NCBI RefSeq assembly: GCF_006636205.1 | Contig: NZ_VIGB01000003.1 | Location: 3,010,001 to 3,074,000 of the forward strand | Reading direction: 5' to 3' | From: Kitasatospora acidiphila | Lineage (GTDB): Bacteria > Actinomycetota > Actinomycetes > Streptomycetales > Streptomycetaceae | Length of the DNA: 64,000 nucleotides | Shown: in pieces, positions 44,107 through 56,837 of the stretch | Layout of the letters: each line of letters starts with the position of its first letter | How positions within the stretch are numbered: position 1 is the first letter of the stretch | Made by a program: the position numbers and the translations under genes | Notes under the pieces: generated by a model | What the model was told of the DNA's origin: nothing | Database searches by the model: none | What the model saw: the letters and a program-made list of their open reading frames with translations, nothing else

Positions 44107-45264
44107 TCATGCGGGCAGCCTCAGCAGTACCGACCAGCCGTCCGCCCCGGGGCCGGCCCGCAGGCTGCCGCCCAGCAGTTCGGCACGTTCGCGCATCCCC
44201 AGCAGACCGTACCCGCTGCCGCTGCCGGCCAACTCGGTCGAGACCTCGGATGCCGGGCTCGCCGTGTTGCGGATCTCCAGCTCCACCTCCTCGGGAAGGT
44301 AGCTCAGCCGGATGGTGCGCTGGGCGGCCGGAGCGTGCTTGCGGATGTTGGTCAGGGCTTCCTGGGCCGTCCGCCGCACCGCCAGACCGGTCTCCGCGGC
44401 CAGCGGGCGGGGGGTCCCGGTGACGGTCAGCTCGGCCCGCTCCTGGTCGGCCAGCTCGACCAGGAACTCCCCGACCGCGGTGAACTCGCCGCGCAGCGCC
44501 GAGAGGGCCTGCTTGGTCTCCTTGAGCCCCTCCTGCGCCATCCGACGGGCGGCGACCACGCGTTCCCTGATCTGCTCGCGGTCCGCCCCGCCGTCCAGCA
44601 TCAGCCGGGCCGCCTCCAGGTGGACCAACTGGGCGGAGAGGCTGTGGGCGAGCACGTCGTGGATCTCACGGGCGATCCGGGCCCGCTCGTCCAGCGCGGC
44701 GCTCTCCGCCTCGGCCGCCCGGGCCGCGTGCTCCTGCTGCTGCAGCCGCTTGGCGGTGGCCTGGGCCTCGCTGTCCAGGCGGATCAGCCAGCCCACCAGG
44801 ATCAGGCCGGCCACCGTGGCGAGCAGCGCCAGGTAGCCGTTCCGGCTGGTGACCGAGAAGCCGATCAGCGCCCCAGCGCTGATCGGCACGGCCGCGACCA
44901 GTGGCATCCGCACCAGGCTGATGACCGCCAGGGCGCACCAGGTGAAGTCCGCCAGCGTGGTGGCTCCCGCCTGGTGGACGGCCCCCGCCACCACCAGCAG
45001 CTGGGCCGCCACCACCAGCGCCCAGCTGAGCCGGCGCCTGCTGGTGAGCCGGATGAACAGCCAGAACAGCAGGACGGTCGCCAGCAGGCCCACCCCGGAG
45101 ACCACCGCCCGCAGGCCGGTGAACCGGTCGCTGGCCACGGTGCTGGCGGTGACCGCCACGAGCATCGCCAGGCGACCGGCCCAGGAGAGCATCAGCCCGG
45201 GGCGGGAGCGGTCCCCGCGGCGCAGCTCCCGCGAGGGCCAGCGGGTAAAGCTCTCCACCTGCAC
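44107..45264 (-). CDS. NarL-cognate sensor histidine kinase (HisKA_3)
   Basis: Membrane kinase of about 385 residues. Four or more hydrophobic helices in the N-terminal half, a coiled coil rich in Ala/Glu, then the HisKA_3 box ARIAREIHDVLAHSLSAQ and HATPase_c with ALTNIRKHAPA and GYGLLGMRERAELLGG. GTG 45264 has GGAAGGA upstream. GTG 45297, overlapping the stop of the upstream membrane gene as GTGA, is an alternative. Signal unknown. It pairs with the response regulator gene downstream. Confidence 0.88.
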   Translation of the reverse strand: MQVESFTRWPSRELRRGDRSRPGLMLSWAGRLAMLVAVTASTVASDRFTGLRAVVSGVGLLATVLLFWLFIRLTSRRRLSWALVVAAQLLVVAGAVHQAGATTLADFTWCALAVISLVRMPLVAAVPISAGALIGFSVTSRNGYLALLATVAGLILVGWLIRLDSEAQATAKRLQQQEHAARAAEAESAALDERARIAREIHDVLAHSLSAQLVHLEAARLMLDGGADREQIRERVVAARRMAQEGLKETKQALSALRGEFTAVGEFLVELADQERAELTVTGTPRPLAAETGLAVRRTAQEALTNIRKHAPAAQRTIRLSYLPEEVELEIRNTASPASEVSTELAGSGSGYGLLGMRERAELLGGSLRAGPGADGWSVLLRLPA

Positions 45265-45293
45265 GGGCGGTCCTTCCACGACGGTGCCGTGGT

Positions 45294-45779
45294 TCACGCT
45301 ACCGGGTGCAGCGTGCGCGGGTCGTCCACCAGCCGGGCCCGCCACTTCAGCACCGCACCACGGGTGAGCAGCAGCACGCCGAGGGTCAGCAGCAGCCCGC
45401 TGGAGGCCTGGTGGACGTGTAGCACCGACCCGAGCGCGTAGACCCCGAGCCGCACCGCGATCAGCCCGATCCAGGCCGCCAGCGTCGCCCCGGTGCCCTT
45501 CATCCAGATGCTGCCGTCGCTCTCCCGCCACAGGCGCACCGTCCAGCCCCAGACCGAGCCCATCGCCAGCATGACGACGATGCTGCCGGCCAGCAGGGCC
45601 ACCGACTCCGTGCGGTGCGCCGAGTCGATCAGCTTGTGGTCACTCAGCGCGATGGCTCCGAGGATCAGCGGCAGCAGCCAGAACCGTCGGCCGTCATCCA
45701 GCTTCTGGGCCCGGAACTGCCGGCTCACGATCAGGGCCATGACGCCGATAATGATGATGATGTTTGCGAAGCCCAGCAT
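45294..45779 (-). CDS. DUF1453/CcdC-like membrane protein
   Basis: From ATG 45779 (GGAG upstream) a 161-residue integral membrane protein with about five helices (NIIIIIGVMALIVSR, SVALLAGSIVVMLAMGSVWG, and others) and a conserved R-F-W-L-L-P-L turn. It resembles DUF1453/CcdC-like proteins. A frame to 45812 lacks a ribosome binding site. It is the first gene of the operon with the NarL-type pair, so it may contribute to its signalling, though this is inference. Confidence 0.75.
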   Translation of the reverse strand: MLGFANIIIIIGVMALIVSRQFRAQKLDDGRRFWLLPLILGAIALSDHKLIDSAHRTESVALLAGSIVVMLAMGSVWGWTVRLWRESDGSIWMKGTGATLAAWIGLIAVRLGVYALGSVLHVHQASSGLLLTLGVLLLTRGAVLKWRARLVDDPRTLHPVA

Positions 45780-45874
45780 CGGACCGCTCCGTCCCCTCAA
45801 TGGGATTCTCACTGACGGTTACGAAGTTACGGATCCGGGGCCGCGAACTGATCGGAGCCAGGGTTGATTCCACG

Positions 45875-45914
45875 CGCGAGGGGCTCTCCACCCGTGGGTG
45901 GAGAGCCCCTCGCG
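45875..45914 (-). terminator. Terminator of parE
   Basis: A perfect 19-bp inverted repeat (45875-45893 with 45896-45914) with a minimal loop, about 20 bp past the parE stop. It is one of the strongest hairpins in the window. Confidence 0.9.
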
Positions 45915-45932
45915 GCGGGTGGACGCCTCGGC

Positions 45933-48043
<2,111 letters not shown>

Positions 48044-48553
48044 GGCGGTGCACTCCTCCAAGAGACTCTGACTCGATCCGGCCGACTGCTGCTGTGGCAG
48101 GTTCCCGCAGGCGCCTCGTTACCACGCCCCGACCGACCGTCGCGTGGCCCGCACCGGGCTCCGCGGCTTGTACGCGCTGCGCGAACACGAACGGCACCTG
48201 GCACGGTGCGGGAGAGCGCCATCTCGCCCGCGCCCGACGGATCCTGGCGGATCGTCGAACCGGTCGCGAGCGCTGGAGCTGCCACGATGCAGGCTACCGG
48301 GTGCTCGGGACGGGGCTTATGCTCCAACCCAGTAGGGGATTATGCTACGCCCACCTTCGGACAACAGTTCGAAGGTGCGTTCGAGTGATAGACAGGTCGC
48401 GGATTCCGGCACGCATGAACCACCGGTGCCCGGGGCACGTCCTCATCAACACAGCAGAATCCTCAAAGAAGAAAAGCCACGAGCGGGAACGTTTTCGGCC
48501 TGGTTGGATGTTGACCCTGGTACGACAGCTCGTCGAGCTAGAGAAGAGGCGAC
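48044..48553. other. Divergent intergenic region between parE and DUF7455 gene
   Basis: About 510 bp without a supported gene; the 3' part (48340-48480) is less GC-rich. It carries an 8-bp inverted repeat (CACCTTCG at 48352-48359, CGAAGGTG at 48370-48377) that overlaps a LexA-box-like sequence. Promoters for both flanking genes should lie here. Confidence 0.6.
48357..48372. promoter_or_regulatory. Candidate LexA (SOS) box
   Basis: TCGGACAACAGTTCGA differs at one arm base from the actinobacterial LexA palindrome TCGAAC-N4-GTTCGA. It lies about 180 bp upstream of the DUF7455 gene and about 310 bp upstream of parE. Confidence 0.4.
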
Positions 48554-48784
48554 GTGACTACTGTTCTGACACCTGCGAGCCCGCTCACCGCGGCTGACCG
48601 CTGCGACCGCTGCGGCGCCCAGGCCTACCTGCGCGTCGTGCTGGCCAGCGGCGGAGAGCTGCTCTTCTGCGCCCACCACGGGCGGAAGTTCGAGCCGGAG
48701 CTCAAGAAGATCGCCGTGGACATACAGGACGAGAGCGGTCGTCTCGCCACCACGACGGCCTCGGCCGCCAACGATGAGCGCTGA
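48554..48784 (+). CDS. DUF7455-type small zinc-ribbon-like protein
   Basis: A 76-residue protein from GTG 48554. CDRCGAQAYLRVVLASGGEL with LLFCAHHGRKFEPEL gives a CxxC...CxxH pattern that may bind zinc. A short Ser/Ala/Thr tail follows. This small protein is widely conserved next to parE/hrdB in streptomycetes. Function unknown. Confidence 0.85.
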   Translation: MTTVLTPASPLTAADRCDRCGAQAYLRVVLASGGELLFCAHHGRKFEPELKKIAVDIQDESGRLATTTASAANDER

Positions 48785-48834
48785 GCGTTCGACGCTCCCT
48801 TGACGTGCTGAGGTCGGCCCTTGCGGGCCGGCCA

Positions 48835-48866
48835 CCGGGCGGCAGGCTGACAAGCCTGCCGCCCGG
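48835..48866 (+). terminator. Bidirectional terminator
   Basis: A perfect 14-bp stem (48835-48848 with 48853-48866) closing a GACA loop, between the convergent DUF7455 and protease genes. Confidence 0.88.
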
Positions 48867-48899
48867 CGTCGTATCCGGCCCCGGTCGGCGGCTCGGCGA

Positions 48900-49777
48900 T
48901 CAGAGCTGGCCACGGACCGCGTCCGCCACCGCCGCCAGCCGGGTGTAGACGCCCGGATGCCCGGCCTCGGCGCAGCCGGTGCCCCAGCTGACCAGCCCGA
49001 TCAGTCGGCCGCCGACCACCAGCGGGCCGCCGCTGTCGCCCTGGCAGGCGTCCTTGCCCCCGCGCGCCTCACCCGCGCAGACCATGCCGCGGGCATCGAA
49101 GCTGCCGTCCGGGCCGCCCGGGTAGTCGCGCGCGCACTCGTCGTCGGACACCATCGGGACGTCGACGCTGTGCAGCGTGTCGGCGTAGCTGCCCCGCCCC
49201 GTGGTGTCACCCCAGCCGTAGACCGTGGCCTCGGTACCCGGGGCGTAGGGCGCCGTCTCGCCCTGGCCGACCAGCGGCAGCACGGCCCGGTCCGACTGCG
49301 GGGTCTGCAGGGTGAGCACCGCCACGTCCTGCATGTTCTCCTCGAACGAGTACTGCGGGTGGATCCAGACGTTGGTGACCGGCACCTCCACCCCTGCCGC
49401 CCGGCCAGGTCGCTCCGGCCCACCACGACCTTCAGCCCCGGGCGCTCGATCGGCTTGCCGGTCTGGTCGTCGTAGAAGCAGTGCGCGGCGGTGACCACCT
49501 TGGTGGGCGCCACCAGGGTTCCGCCGCAGAACTGACCGGAGCGGGCGTTCCCGTACTGGGCCCGGCTGGCCACCGCCACCATCCAGGGATGCTGATCGGT
49601 GCTGTCCATCGAGCCGCCTACGATCCGCCGATCGGCATGGGCGGGCGAGGCGCCCAGGGAGACCAGCGCGGTCGGCAGCACCGCGAGCAGGGTCAGCGCG
49701 GCGGCCCGCCGGCGGCCGGACAGCGGCCGGGCGGTGCGACGAAGGCCAGCACGGGACGAAATCGACGAGACGGACAT
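48900..49777 (-). CDS. Secreted trypsin-like serine protease (S1A), one apparent frameshift
   Basis: Exported protease of about 292 residues when repaired. Signal peptide with the hydrophobic stretch AALTLLAVLPTALVSLGAS and cleavage near AHA; the mature enzyme starts close to RIVGGSMDSTDQ. Catalytic triad: His in VVTAAHCFYD, Asp in NMQDVAVLTL, Ser in CQGDSGGPLVVGG; FDARGMVCAG carries a disulphide Cys. The frame shifts between SDLAGRQG and VEVPVTNVWIHP; adding one base to the C4 run at 49391-49394 heals it. ATG 49777 with GGAG upstream. Confidence 0.9.
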
Positions 49778-49921
49778 CACACGACACTCCGAGCGGTTCG
49801 ACAGCGGGCAACCGCCATAGCGTAGTCAGATTCTCACGCTGCGTGCCCGTTGTGCCACCGCCAGACACCCGTACGAGTGACCCGGAGCACCCACCCGGCT
49901 GACGGCCCCGCCGCCGGAAAC

Positions 49922-49963
49922 GGCCGAGGGCCCGGAACGGCGAACCGTTCCGGGCCCTCGGCC
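49922..49963 (-). terminator. Terminator of hrdB
   Basis: A perfect 19-bp stem (49922-49940 with 49945-49963) with a CGAA tetraloop, 18 bp after the hrdB stop. Confidence 0.92.
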
Positions 49964-49980
49964 GGCCTGACGAGCTGCGA

Positions 49981-51617
<1,637 letters not shown>

Positions 51618-52006
51618 GAACAACCTCTCGGACGAAGAGTGGACTCGAACCCGTACCGGACCGCCCGAGAGGGCGTGGAAGGAGCACCTGCCGCGGGGAC
51701 AGGCGGGGATTTCCGACCGGCTCGGACTTGAGGACTGGGTTTGCAGGACGCTGGTTTGTAGGACGGCAGCAGCGCCGCAGACCAACACAGCATTCTGACA
51801 TGGCGCGGGTATTCCGGAGCTGCTTCCGCTCCGTACACATCGCTGCCGCTCCTCAAGTGTTACGCATGCCGCCCGTGGCACAGGTCACACACTGCCCGGC
51901 AGGAGACCGGACGGACCCGACGGCGGCCCCCCGGATGGTCCCGGACGCGGCTGCGCGGGTCTCCGGAGGGCTCTGCTCACGTCCAGCAGGTCCGTGGCCG
52001 ACCCGC
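51618..52006. other. hrdB promoter region
   Basis: About 390 bp between the whiH stop and the hrdB start; it must carry the hrdB promoter and leader. Spurious frames cross it, but none shows recognisable motifs. I could not assign -10/-35 elements with confidence. Confidence 0.5.
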
Positions 52007-52885
52007 TCAGTGCTCGCGGGGCGCGGGCACCGCGTGTTCCACGTCCGGGTGGACGGTCAACAGGGTGCGCATCGCGGTCTCGGCCGCCGCGCCGTCGCCG
52101 CCGCCGATGGCATCCACCAGGCGGCCGTGCACCGCCGCCGAACTCTCCGAGAGCCGCTCGCAGGCGGTCGCCGGACCGCCGCTGACCTGCAGCGCCGCGG
52201 CCACGATGCCGGACAGGTGCTCCAGCATCCGGTTGCCGGCCATCTGCAGGATCAGGGCGTGCAGCTCCGCGTCGGCCCGCGAGAAGGTGACCAGGTCACC
52301 CTGGGCGGACGCCGCGCTCATGATCTCGGTCAGCTCGGCCAGTCGCTGCTGGATGTCCTCACGCCCGTGGCCGGAGGCCAGCCGGGCGGCCAGCGGCTCG
52401 ATCGCCCAGCGCATCTCGCACAGCTCCCGGCGCTGCTCCTCGCGCTGCGGACCGAAGGCGCGCCACTCGATGATGTCCGGGTCCAGCAGGTTCCAGTCGC
52501 CCACCGGGCGGACCCGGGTGCCGACGTTCGGCCGGGCGCTGACCAGGCCCTTGGCCTCCAGGACGCGCAGCGACTCGCGGACCACGGTGCGGGAGACCTC
52601 GAACCGCTGCCCGATCTCCTCCGGGACCAGCGGGCGGTCGGCGCCCAGGTCACCGGAGACGATCATCTGACCGAGCTGCTGGACGAGCTGCCCGTGCAGC
52701 CCGCGGCCGCGGCTGCTGGTGGTCTTGCGGCCGACCCTGGCGAGGTCACTCTCCGCCCCGTCCCAACGGGGGACAGGCGGAGTCGGCCGATCGGCGTAGG
52801 AGAAACGGTCGAGCTCGGCAGCGCCGGACGCGGGGGCCTCGGCGGTGCGGGCGACGGTGATGGCGGTGTGCGCAAGGGTACTCAC
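52007..52885 (-). CDS. whiH: WhiH sporulation regulator (GntR/FadR)
   Basis: Transcription factor required in streptomycetes for sporulation-specific septation. GTG 52885 has AAAGGA upstream and gives 292 residues. A 65-residue N-terminal extension (SYADRPTPPVPRWDGAESDL) is followed by the GntR winged helix (LHGQLVQQLGQMIVSGDLGA, then FEVSRTVVRESLRVLEAKGL). The FCD/FadR-C ligand domain contains the metal/ligand residues in EMRWAIEPLAARLAS and FSRADAELHALI. It lies directly upstream of hrdB. Confidence 0.93.
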   Translation of the reverse strand: MSTLAHTAITVARTAEAPASGAAELDRFSYADRPTPPVPRWDGAESDLARVGRKTTSSRGRGLHGQLVQQLGQMIVSGDLGADRPLVPEEIGQRFEVSRTVVRESLRVLEAKGLVSARPNVGTRVRPVGDWNLLDPDIIEWRAFGPQREEQRRELCEMRWAIEPLAARLASGHGREDIQQRLAELTEIMSAASAQGDLVTFSRADAELHALILQMAGNRMLEHLSGIVAAALQVSGGPATACERLSESSAAVHGRLVDAIGGGDGAAAETAMRTLLTVHPDVEHAVPAPREH

Positions 52886-53055
52886 ACGTCCTTTGTCGGC
52901 GATCGGCGCGCGCGGCTTGAGGATTCTCGTGAAAAGCACACGAAAGGGTGATCGCCCGGGGCTGAACCATTGACTTCTTAGCAAGCGGAAATGGCCGTAG
53001 CGATCTCGAAGCTGCCTGCTTCGCACTGCCTTCTGACGGAGTGTGAGTACTGCGG

Positions 53056-53120
53056 CGGGGGCGGGTGGGGCGGATGGGGTGGGGTGGGTGGAGCGGGGTG
53101 GGAGCGGGACCGGGCCTGGC
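53056..53120 (+). other. G-rich tract with G-quadruplex potential upstream of whiH
   Basis: At least seven runs of three or more G within 65 bases (for example GGGGGCGGGTGGGGCGGATG and GGGGTGGGGTGGG), between the ABC permease stop and the whiH start. The same strand as drawn (+) is the template of neither neighbour's coding sense; transcripts of whiH would carry C-runs. Confidence 0.6.
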
Positions 53121-53176
53121 CGGGCCCGGAAGCGACCGAGCCCGTCCCCGGGACGGTGCAGCCGCGGGGGCCCGGG

Positions 53177-54003
53177 TCAGAAGGACCGGCGGCGGACCTG
53201 GGTCAGCACACAGAGGATCAGCAGCAGGCCGGCCGGAACCAGCAGCGCCCCGAGCACGGGGACCGGCTGGGCAACCGGGTCCAGGATGTTCAGCGGCACC
53301 GACGCCGACTCGGCCCACGGCACCCGAGCCGTTCGGGTGGCGTGGGCCAGCTGGGCCACCAAGGGCAGCCCGGCCTCGCGCAGCCGGTGGAGCAGCGGCA
53401 TGTCGGCCACGACCTCGACCAGCATGGGCAGTGCGCAGAACAGCAGGAAGCCGACCACCGCACTGCGGGACAGCGCTGCGGCCAGGACCCCAGCCAGCCG
53501 GCCGCGACCACCACCGCGGTGAAGGCGAGCAGCATGCTCAACGGCCAGCGGTCGGCCCGCAGGTGTCCGAGGCTTGCGACCTCTCCGAAGTTCAGGAGGT
53601 GAGCCGTTGACGGCCGGATCAGCCGCACGGCGACGGCGTCGACCAGCAGCGAGACGGCGGCCAGGACCGCTGCCACCGCACCGACCAGACCCAGCTTGGC
53701 CAGCAGCAGGCGCATCCGGACCAGGAAGCGGACCTGGGAGGCGGCGAGACCGGGCTGGCGCACCTCGTGGTCGGCGGCGAGGGCGCCGAGCAGACCGGCG
53801 GCCAGCCCGGCGAGTGGGAGCGGCAGCAGCGGAAGCGTGGCGGTGACGGTCCGGACCAGCTGCGGCATCCGGAGGTCCGCCGGGCCCGCGCGGTGGGCGA
53901 GCAGCGCCGTGGCCGCTGCCTGGGTCAGCAGGGCTGCCGCCAGGATCAGCCAGGTGCTCCGGATCCCGAGCAGTCGGCGGCCTTCGTAAGCGAGGGCTCG
54001 CAT
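53177..54003 (-). CDS. ABC-2-like membrane protein, one apparent frameshift
   Basis: Integral membrane protein of about 275 residues when repaired, the membrane partner of the ATPase encoded just upstream. Hydrophobic spans include STWLILAAALLTQAAATALL, AGLAAGLLGALAAD, VGAVAAVLAAVSLLVD and, after the break, FLLFCALPMLVEVVA and VPVLGALLVPAGLLLILCVL. The frame shifts after AAGWLG; one base added to the C4 run at 53488-53491 restores VLAAALSRSAVVGF. Substrate unknown. It starts 4 bp from the ATPase stop. Confidence 0.8.
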
Positions 54004-54007
54004 GCGA

Positions 54008-55765
54008 TCACCCGTTCCAGTGGTCGGGCCCCGTCAGGGGCTGCGGATCGTGGCTGATGGCCAGGGGTTCGAGGTCGTGGACAGCCGACAGCGGCGATGG
54101 GCGGGGCGGGGCGCCCGGCTCGCCGTCGTCGGCGGGCACCACGGCGGTGCGGGCGCCGGGGCTGGTGAGAGGACCGGGGCTGGTGAGAGGACCGGGGCTG
54201 GTGAGAGGACCGGGGCTGGCGAGGGAACCGGGGCTGGCGAGGGAACCGGCGGCGCTGAGGGCGCTGGCAGAGCTGAGGGCGCTGGCGCCGGCGATCGGAC
54301 TGCCGCCGGCGAGGGTGCTGGTGGCGGTGGGCGGCTCGGCAGCGAGGTCGGCGGCGGGGGCGGCGAGGTCGGGGACGGGGGCCGCGCTACTCCAGGCCGG
54401 ATGAGCGGGGGGCGGCGTCTCGTAGGCGGCGAGAGGTGCCTCAGGGGCGGCGAGAGGTGCCTCGTGGGGCGGGACGACCGAGGAGGCGGCACCGTCGATC
54501 ACGAGGGCGGGCTGCCGGAAAGCCGCTGCCGACGACGCCGCAGTGTCAAGCTCCCCGCAGGCGATATCGGGGGCACCATCGGGGGCGGGCGGTTGGGGGA
54601 TGACGGCTGCCAGCGCGCCGCCCAAGGGCAGCGACTCGATGCTCGCCGCCTCGGCCGCCCAGGCTCCTGGCGAGAACTCAGGTGAATCCGCAGCCGTATC
54701 CATGGCCGCCGACGGCAGTGGGTCAAGGACCGGCGGTAGCTCGATCGTGGGCAACCCCTCTGCTCCACGGTCGGACATCGGAGGGCGCAGCGGGGGCAGA
54801 GCCGAACGTCCTCCCACGACGATCGCGGCCATCCGGCGCAGCTGGACCGTCGGGGCGGGCGCCAGCCGGTCAGGCATCGGACGGGCCGGACGCGGGGCCG
54901 GCTGCTCCGCCACCCGGTCGGCGAGCTCGTGCAGCATGATGCCGTGGCGGTAGGCGAGCTCGCCGATCTCGGTGCGCGCCAGGCCACTGACCGCGAGGCC
55001 AGCACCGCCCTCCGGCCGGACGTCGGCGCCCTGCTCGGTCAGCAGGTCGGCGAGCCTGGCCATCTGCGGCCCGCGGACCGCGACCTCCGGGTGCAGTCGG
55101 GTCCGGCGGAACTCGGAGACCGGCTGGTCGGCCACCTGCTGGCCGTCTGCCAGGGTCACCACGCGATCAGCCAGTTGCGCGGCCTCCTCTGGGCTGCGCG
55201 TGGTGAACAGCACCGATCCGCCGCCTGCCGGGAAGGTCCGGATGAACGAATGCAGCCGCTCCAGCCCGCTGGCGGACAGCCCTGCGGTCGGGTTGTCCAG
55301 CAGGAGCGATTTCGGCTCACCTAGCAGCGCAGCCGCGAAGCCGAGGCGCCGGGCCATTTCGACGGAGAAGGTGCGCAACCGCTGGTCTGCCGAACCTGCC
55401 AACCCGGCCTGCTCCAGCAGCTCGTCGGCCCGGCGCGGCGGCACGCCGACCGCGGCGGCCAGCATCCGCAGATGACCGCGGGCCGTCCGGCCGGGGCTGC
55501 CCAGCCCCGGGTGGGCTGTCGGCAGCAGTACCCCGACCTCCCGCTCGGGGTGCCGCAGCCGGCGGTAGACACGACCGTCGAAGAGCGTCACACCAAGGCC
55601 GTTCTCCAACTGGAGCATCAGCCGCAGGGCAGTGGTCTTGCCGGCATCCTCGGGGCCGAGCAGGGCGGTCACGGAACCGGGTCTGACATCGAAACCGAGA
55701 TCGAAGACGGCCGGGCGGCGGCCACGACGGTAGACCTTCGTGAGTCCACTGGCCTGGATCATCAC
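54008..55765 (-). CDS. Degenerate ABC-type ATPase with long low-complexity tail
   Basis: A 585-residue protein. Residues 1-230 are an ABC nucleotide-binding domain (GLTKVYRRGRRPAVFDLGFD), but key motifs deviate. Walker A is GPEDAGKTT (37-45). The signature segment is TFSVEMARRLGFA where LSGG is expected. Walker B ends LLLDNPTAGL with N158 in place of the catalytic Glu, and the D-loop Asp is Ser. Residues about 300-585 are Pro/Ala/Ser-rich and include a hexapeptide repeat (GPLTSP). The domain may bind ATP yet hydrolyse it poorly. Upstream of, and coupled to, the membrane protein gene. Confidence 0.85.
   Translation of the reverse strand: MMIQASGLTKVYRRGRRPAVFDLGFDVRPGSVTALLGPEDAGKTTALRLMLQLENGLGVTLFDGRVYRRLRHPEREVGVLLPTAHPGLGSPGRTARGHLRMLAAAVGVPPRRADELLEQAGLAGSADQRLRTFSVEMARRLGFAAALLGEPKSLLLDNPTAGLSASGLERLHSFIRTFPAGGGSVLFTTRSPEEAAQLADRVVTLADGQQVADQPVSEFRRTRLHPEVAVRGPQMARLADLLTEQGADVRPEGGAGLAVSGLARTEIGELAYRHGIMLHELADRVAEQPAPRPARPMPDRLAPAPTVQLRRMAAIVVGGRSALPPLRPPMSDRGAEGLPTIELPPVLDPLPSAAMDTAADSPEFSPGAWAAEAASIESLPLGGALAAVIPQPPAPDGAPDIACGELDTAASSAAAFRQPALVIDGAASSVVPPHEAPLAAPEAPLAAYETPPPAHPAWSSAAPVPDLAAPAADLAAEPPTATSTLAGGSPIAGASALSSASALSAAGSLASPGSLASPGPLTSPGPLTSPGPLTSPGARTAVVPADDGEPGAPPRPSPLSAVHDLEPLAISHDPQPLTGPDHWNG
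54156..54247 (-). repeat. Five 18-bp tandem repeats in the ATPase tail
   Basis: Units begin at 54156, 54174, 54192 (identical, CCGGGGCTGGTGAGAGGA), 54210 and 54228 (variants). On the minus strand they encode SPGPLT-type hexapeptides. Confidence 0.92.
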
Positions 55766-55932
55766 TGGCTGCTCCCACGTGCTCTGCTGCCCTGGCGGCT
55801 CAGCCGCTCCGAATTCAGCACCCTAGGCTGCGCACCAGGGCTTTTCGGGCATTGTGCAGGCGAGGCAGGCCAGTTCGCGGCCTGTCTCACCCGATCAGGG
55901 GACGGCCGGGGCGGACCTCTGGTGATGCGGCG

Positions 55933-56676
55933 TCAGGAGTCGGGACGCAGCATCGGCGGGTTGAGCACGGTGGCGCCACCGGCCGTGAACAGCTGGGCCG
56001 GACGGCCGCCCTGACGGGTCGTGGTACCGCCGGACGGGACCAGGAAGCCCGGCGTCCCGGTGACCTTGCGGTGGAAGTTGCGCGGATCGAGCGCCACGCC
56101 CCAGACCGCCTCATAGACCCGGCGCAGCTCGCCGACCGTGAACTCCTCCGGGCAGAAGGCGGTGGCGAGCGCGGAGTACTCGATCTTCGAGCGGGCCCGC
56201 TCGACCCCGTCCGCGAGGATCAGCGCATGGTCGAAGGCGAGCGGTTCACGGTCCGCCTCGGCCGGGCCGAGCAGCTCACCGACGGGTGCCCAGCGCGCAC
56301 CTCGGGCATCACCGCCGGGCTTGGGGGTGGGCAGGTCAGGGGCCAGCGCCAGATGAGCCACACTCACCACCCGCATCCGCGGGTCACGCTGGGGGTGTCC
56401 GTAGGTGGCGAGTTGCTCAAGGTGTGCGCCGACCGCGATCTGGCCGCCCGAGGCGTGTGCACGCAGGCCGGTCTCCTCGGCCAGCTCGCGGGAGGCTGCC
56501 TCTCCCAGGCCCTCGTCGGGGCGCACGAAGCCACCCGGCAGCGCCCAGTACCCCTGAAACGGGGGCTCGCCCCGCCGCACCAGCAGCGCGCAGAGTTCAT
56601 GCTCGCGGACCGTCAGCACCACAAGATCGACCGTGACTGCGAACGGGGGAAAGGCCGACGGGTCATAGCGAGACAT
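55933..56676 (-). CDS. nrtR: NrtR-like Nudix/winged-helix protein
   Basis: A 247-residue protein combining an N-terminal Nudix domain with a C-terminal winged helix, the layout of NrtR repressors of NAD metabolism that sense ADP-ribose. The Nudix box ([20 protein letters not shown], then ETGL) keeps all catalytic Glu, so it may also be a hydrolase. The C-terminal part reads [20 protein letters not shown], then NFHRKVT. ATG 56676 is chosen; ATG 56688 lies upstream. A palindrome just before the start suggests self-regulation. No NAD gene adjoins. Confidence 0.8.
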   Translation of the reverse strand: MSRYDPSAFPPFAVTVDLVVLTVREHELCALLVRRGEPPFQGYWALPGGFVRPDEGLGEAASRELAEETGLRAHASGGQIAVGAHLEQLATYGHPQRDPRMRVVSVAHLALAPDLPTPKPGGDARGARWAPVGELLGPAEADREPLAFDHALILADGVERARSKIEYSALATAFCPEEFTVGELRRVYEAVWGVALDPRNFHRKVTGTPGFLVPSGGTTTRQGGRPAQLFTAGGATVLNPPMLRPDS

Positions 56677-56690
56677 GAGGCCGATCATAG

Positions 56691-56705
56691 TCGTCTCTTT
56701 GACGA
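56691..56705. promoter_or_regulatory. Palindrome at the nrtR-like start
   Basis: TCGTC-TCTTT-GACGA, perfect 5-bp arms, flanked by further partial symmetry (TAG...ATA). It lies 15 bp before the chosen start codon, where an autorepressor would bind. Confidence 0.5.
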
Positions 56706-56837
56706 TAAACACGAGGTCAACCAAAAGCAGTATCACTACGTGACTGGCGCGCTGCGCAGTGCATCTGGCGCCCATGGGGCTTTGCGGGCTCGCTGATGTG
56801 CGCGGCACCGGGCCCGCTCACATCAGCCGACTGCCCG

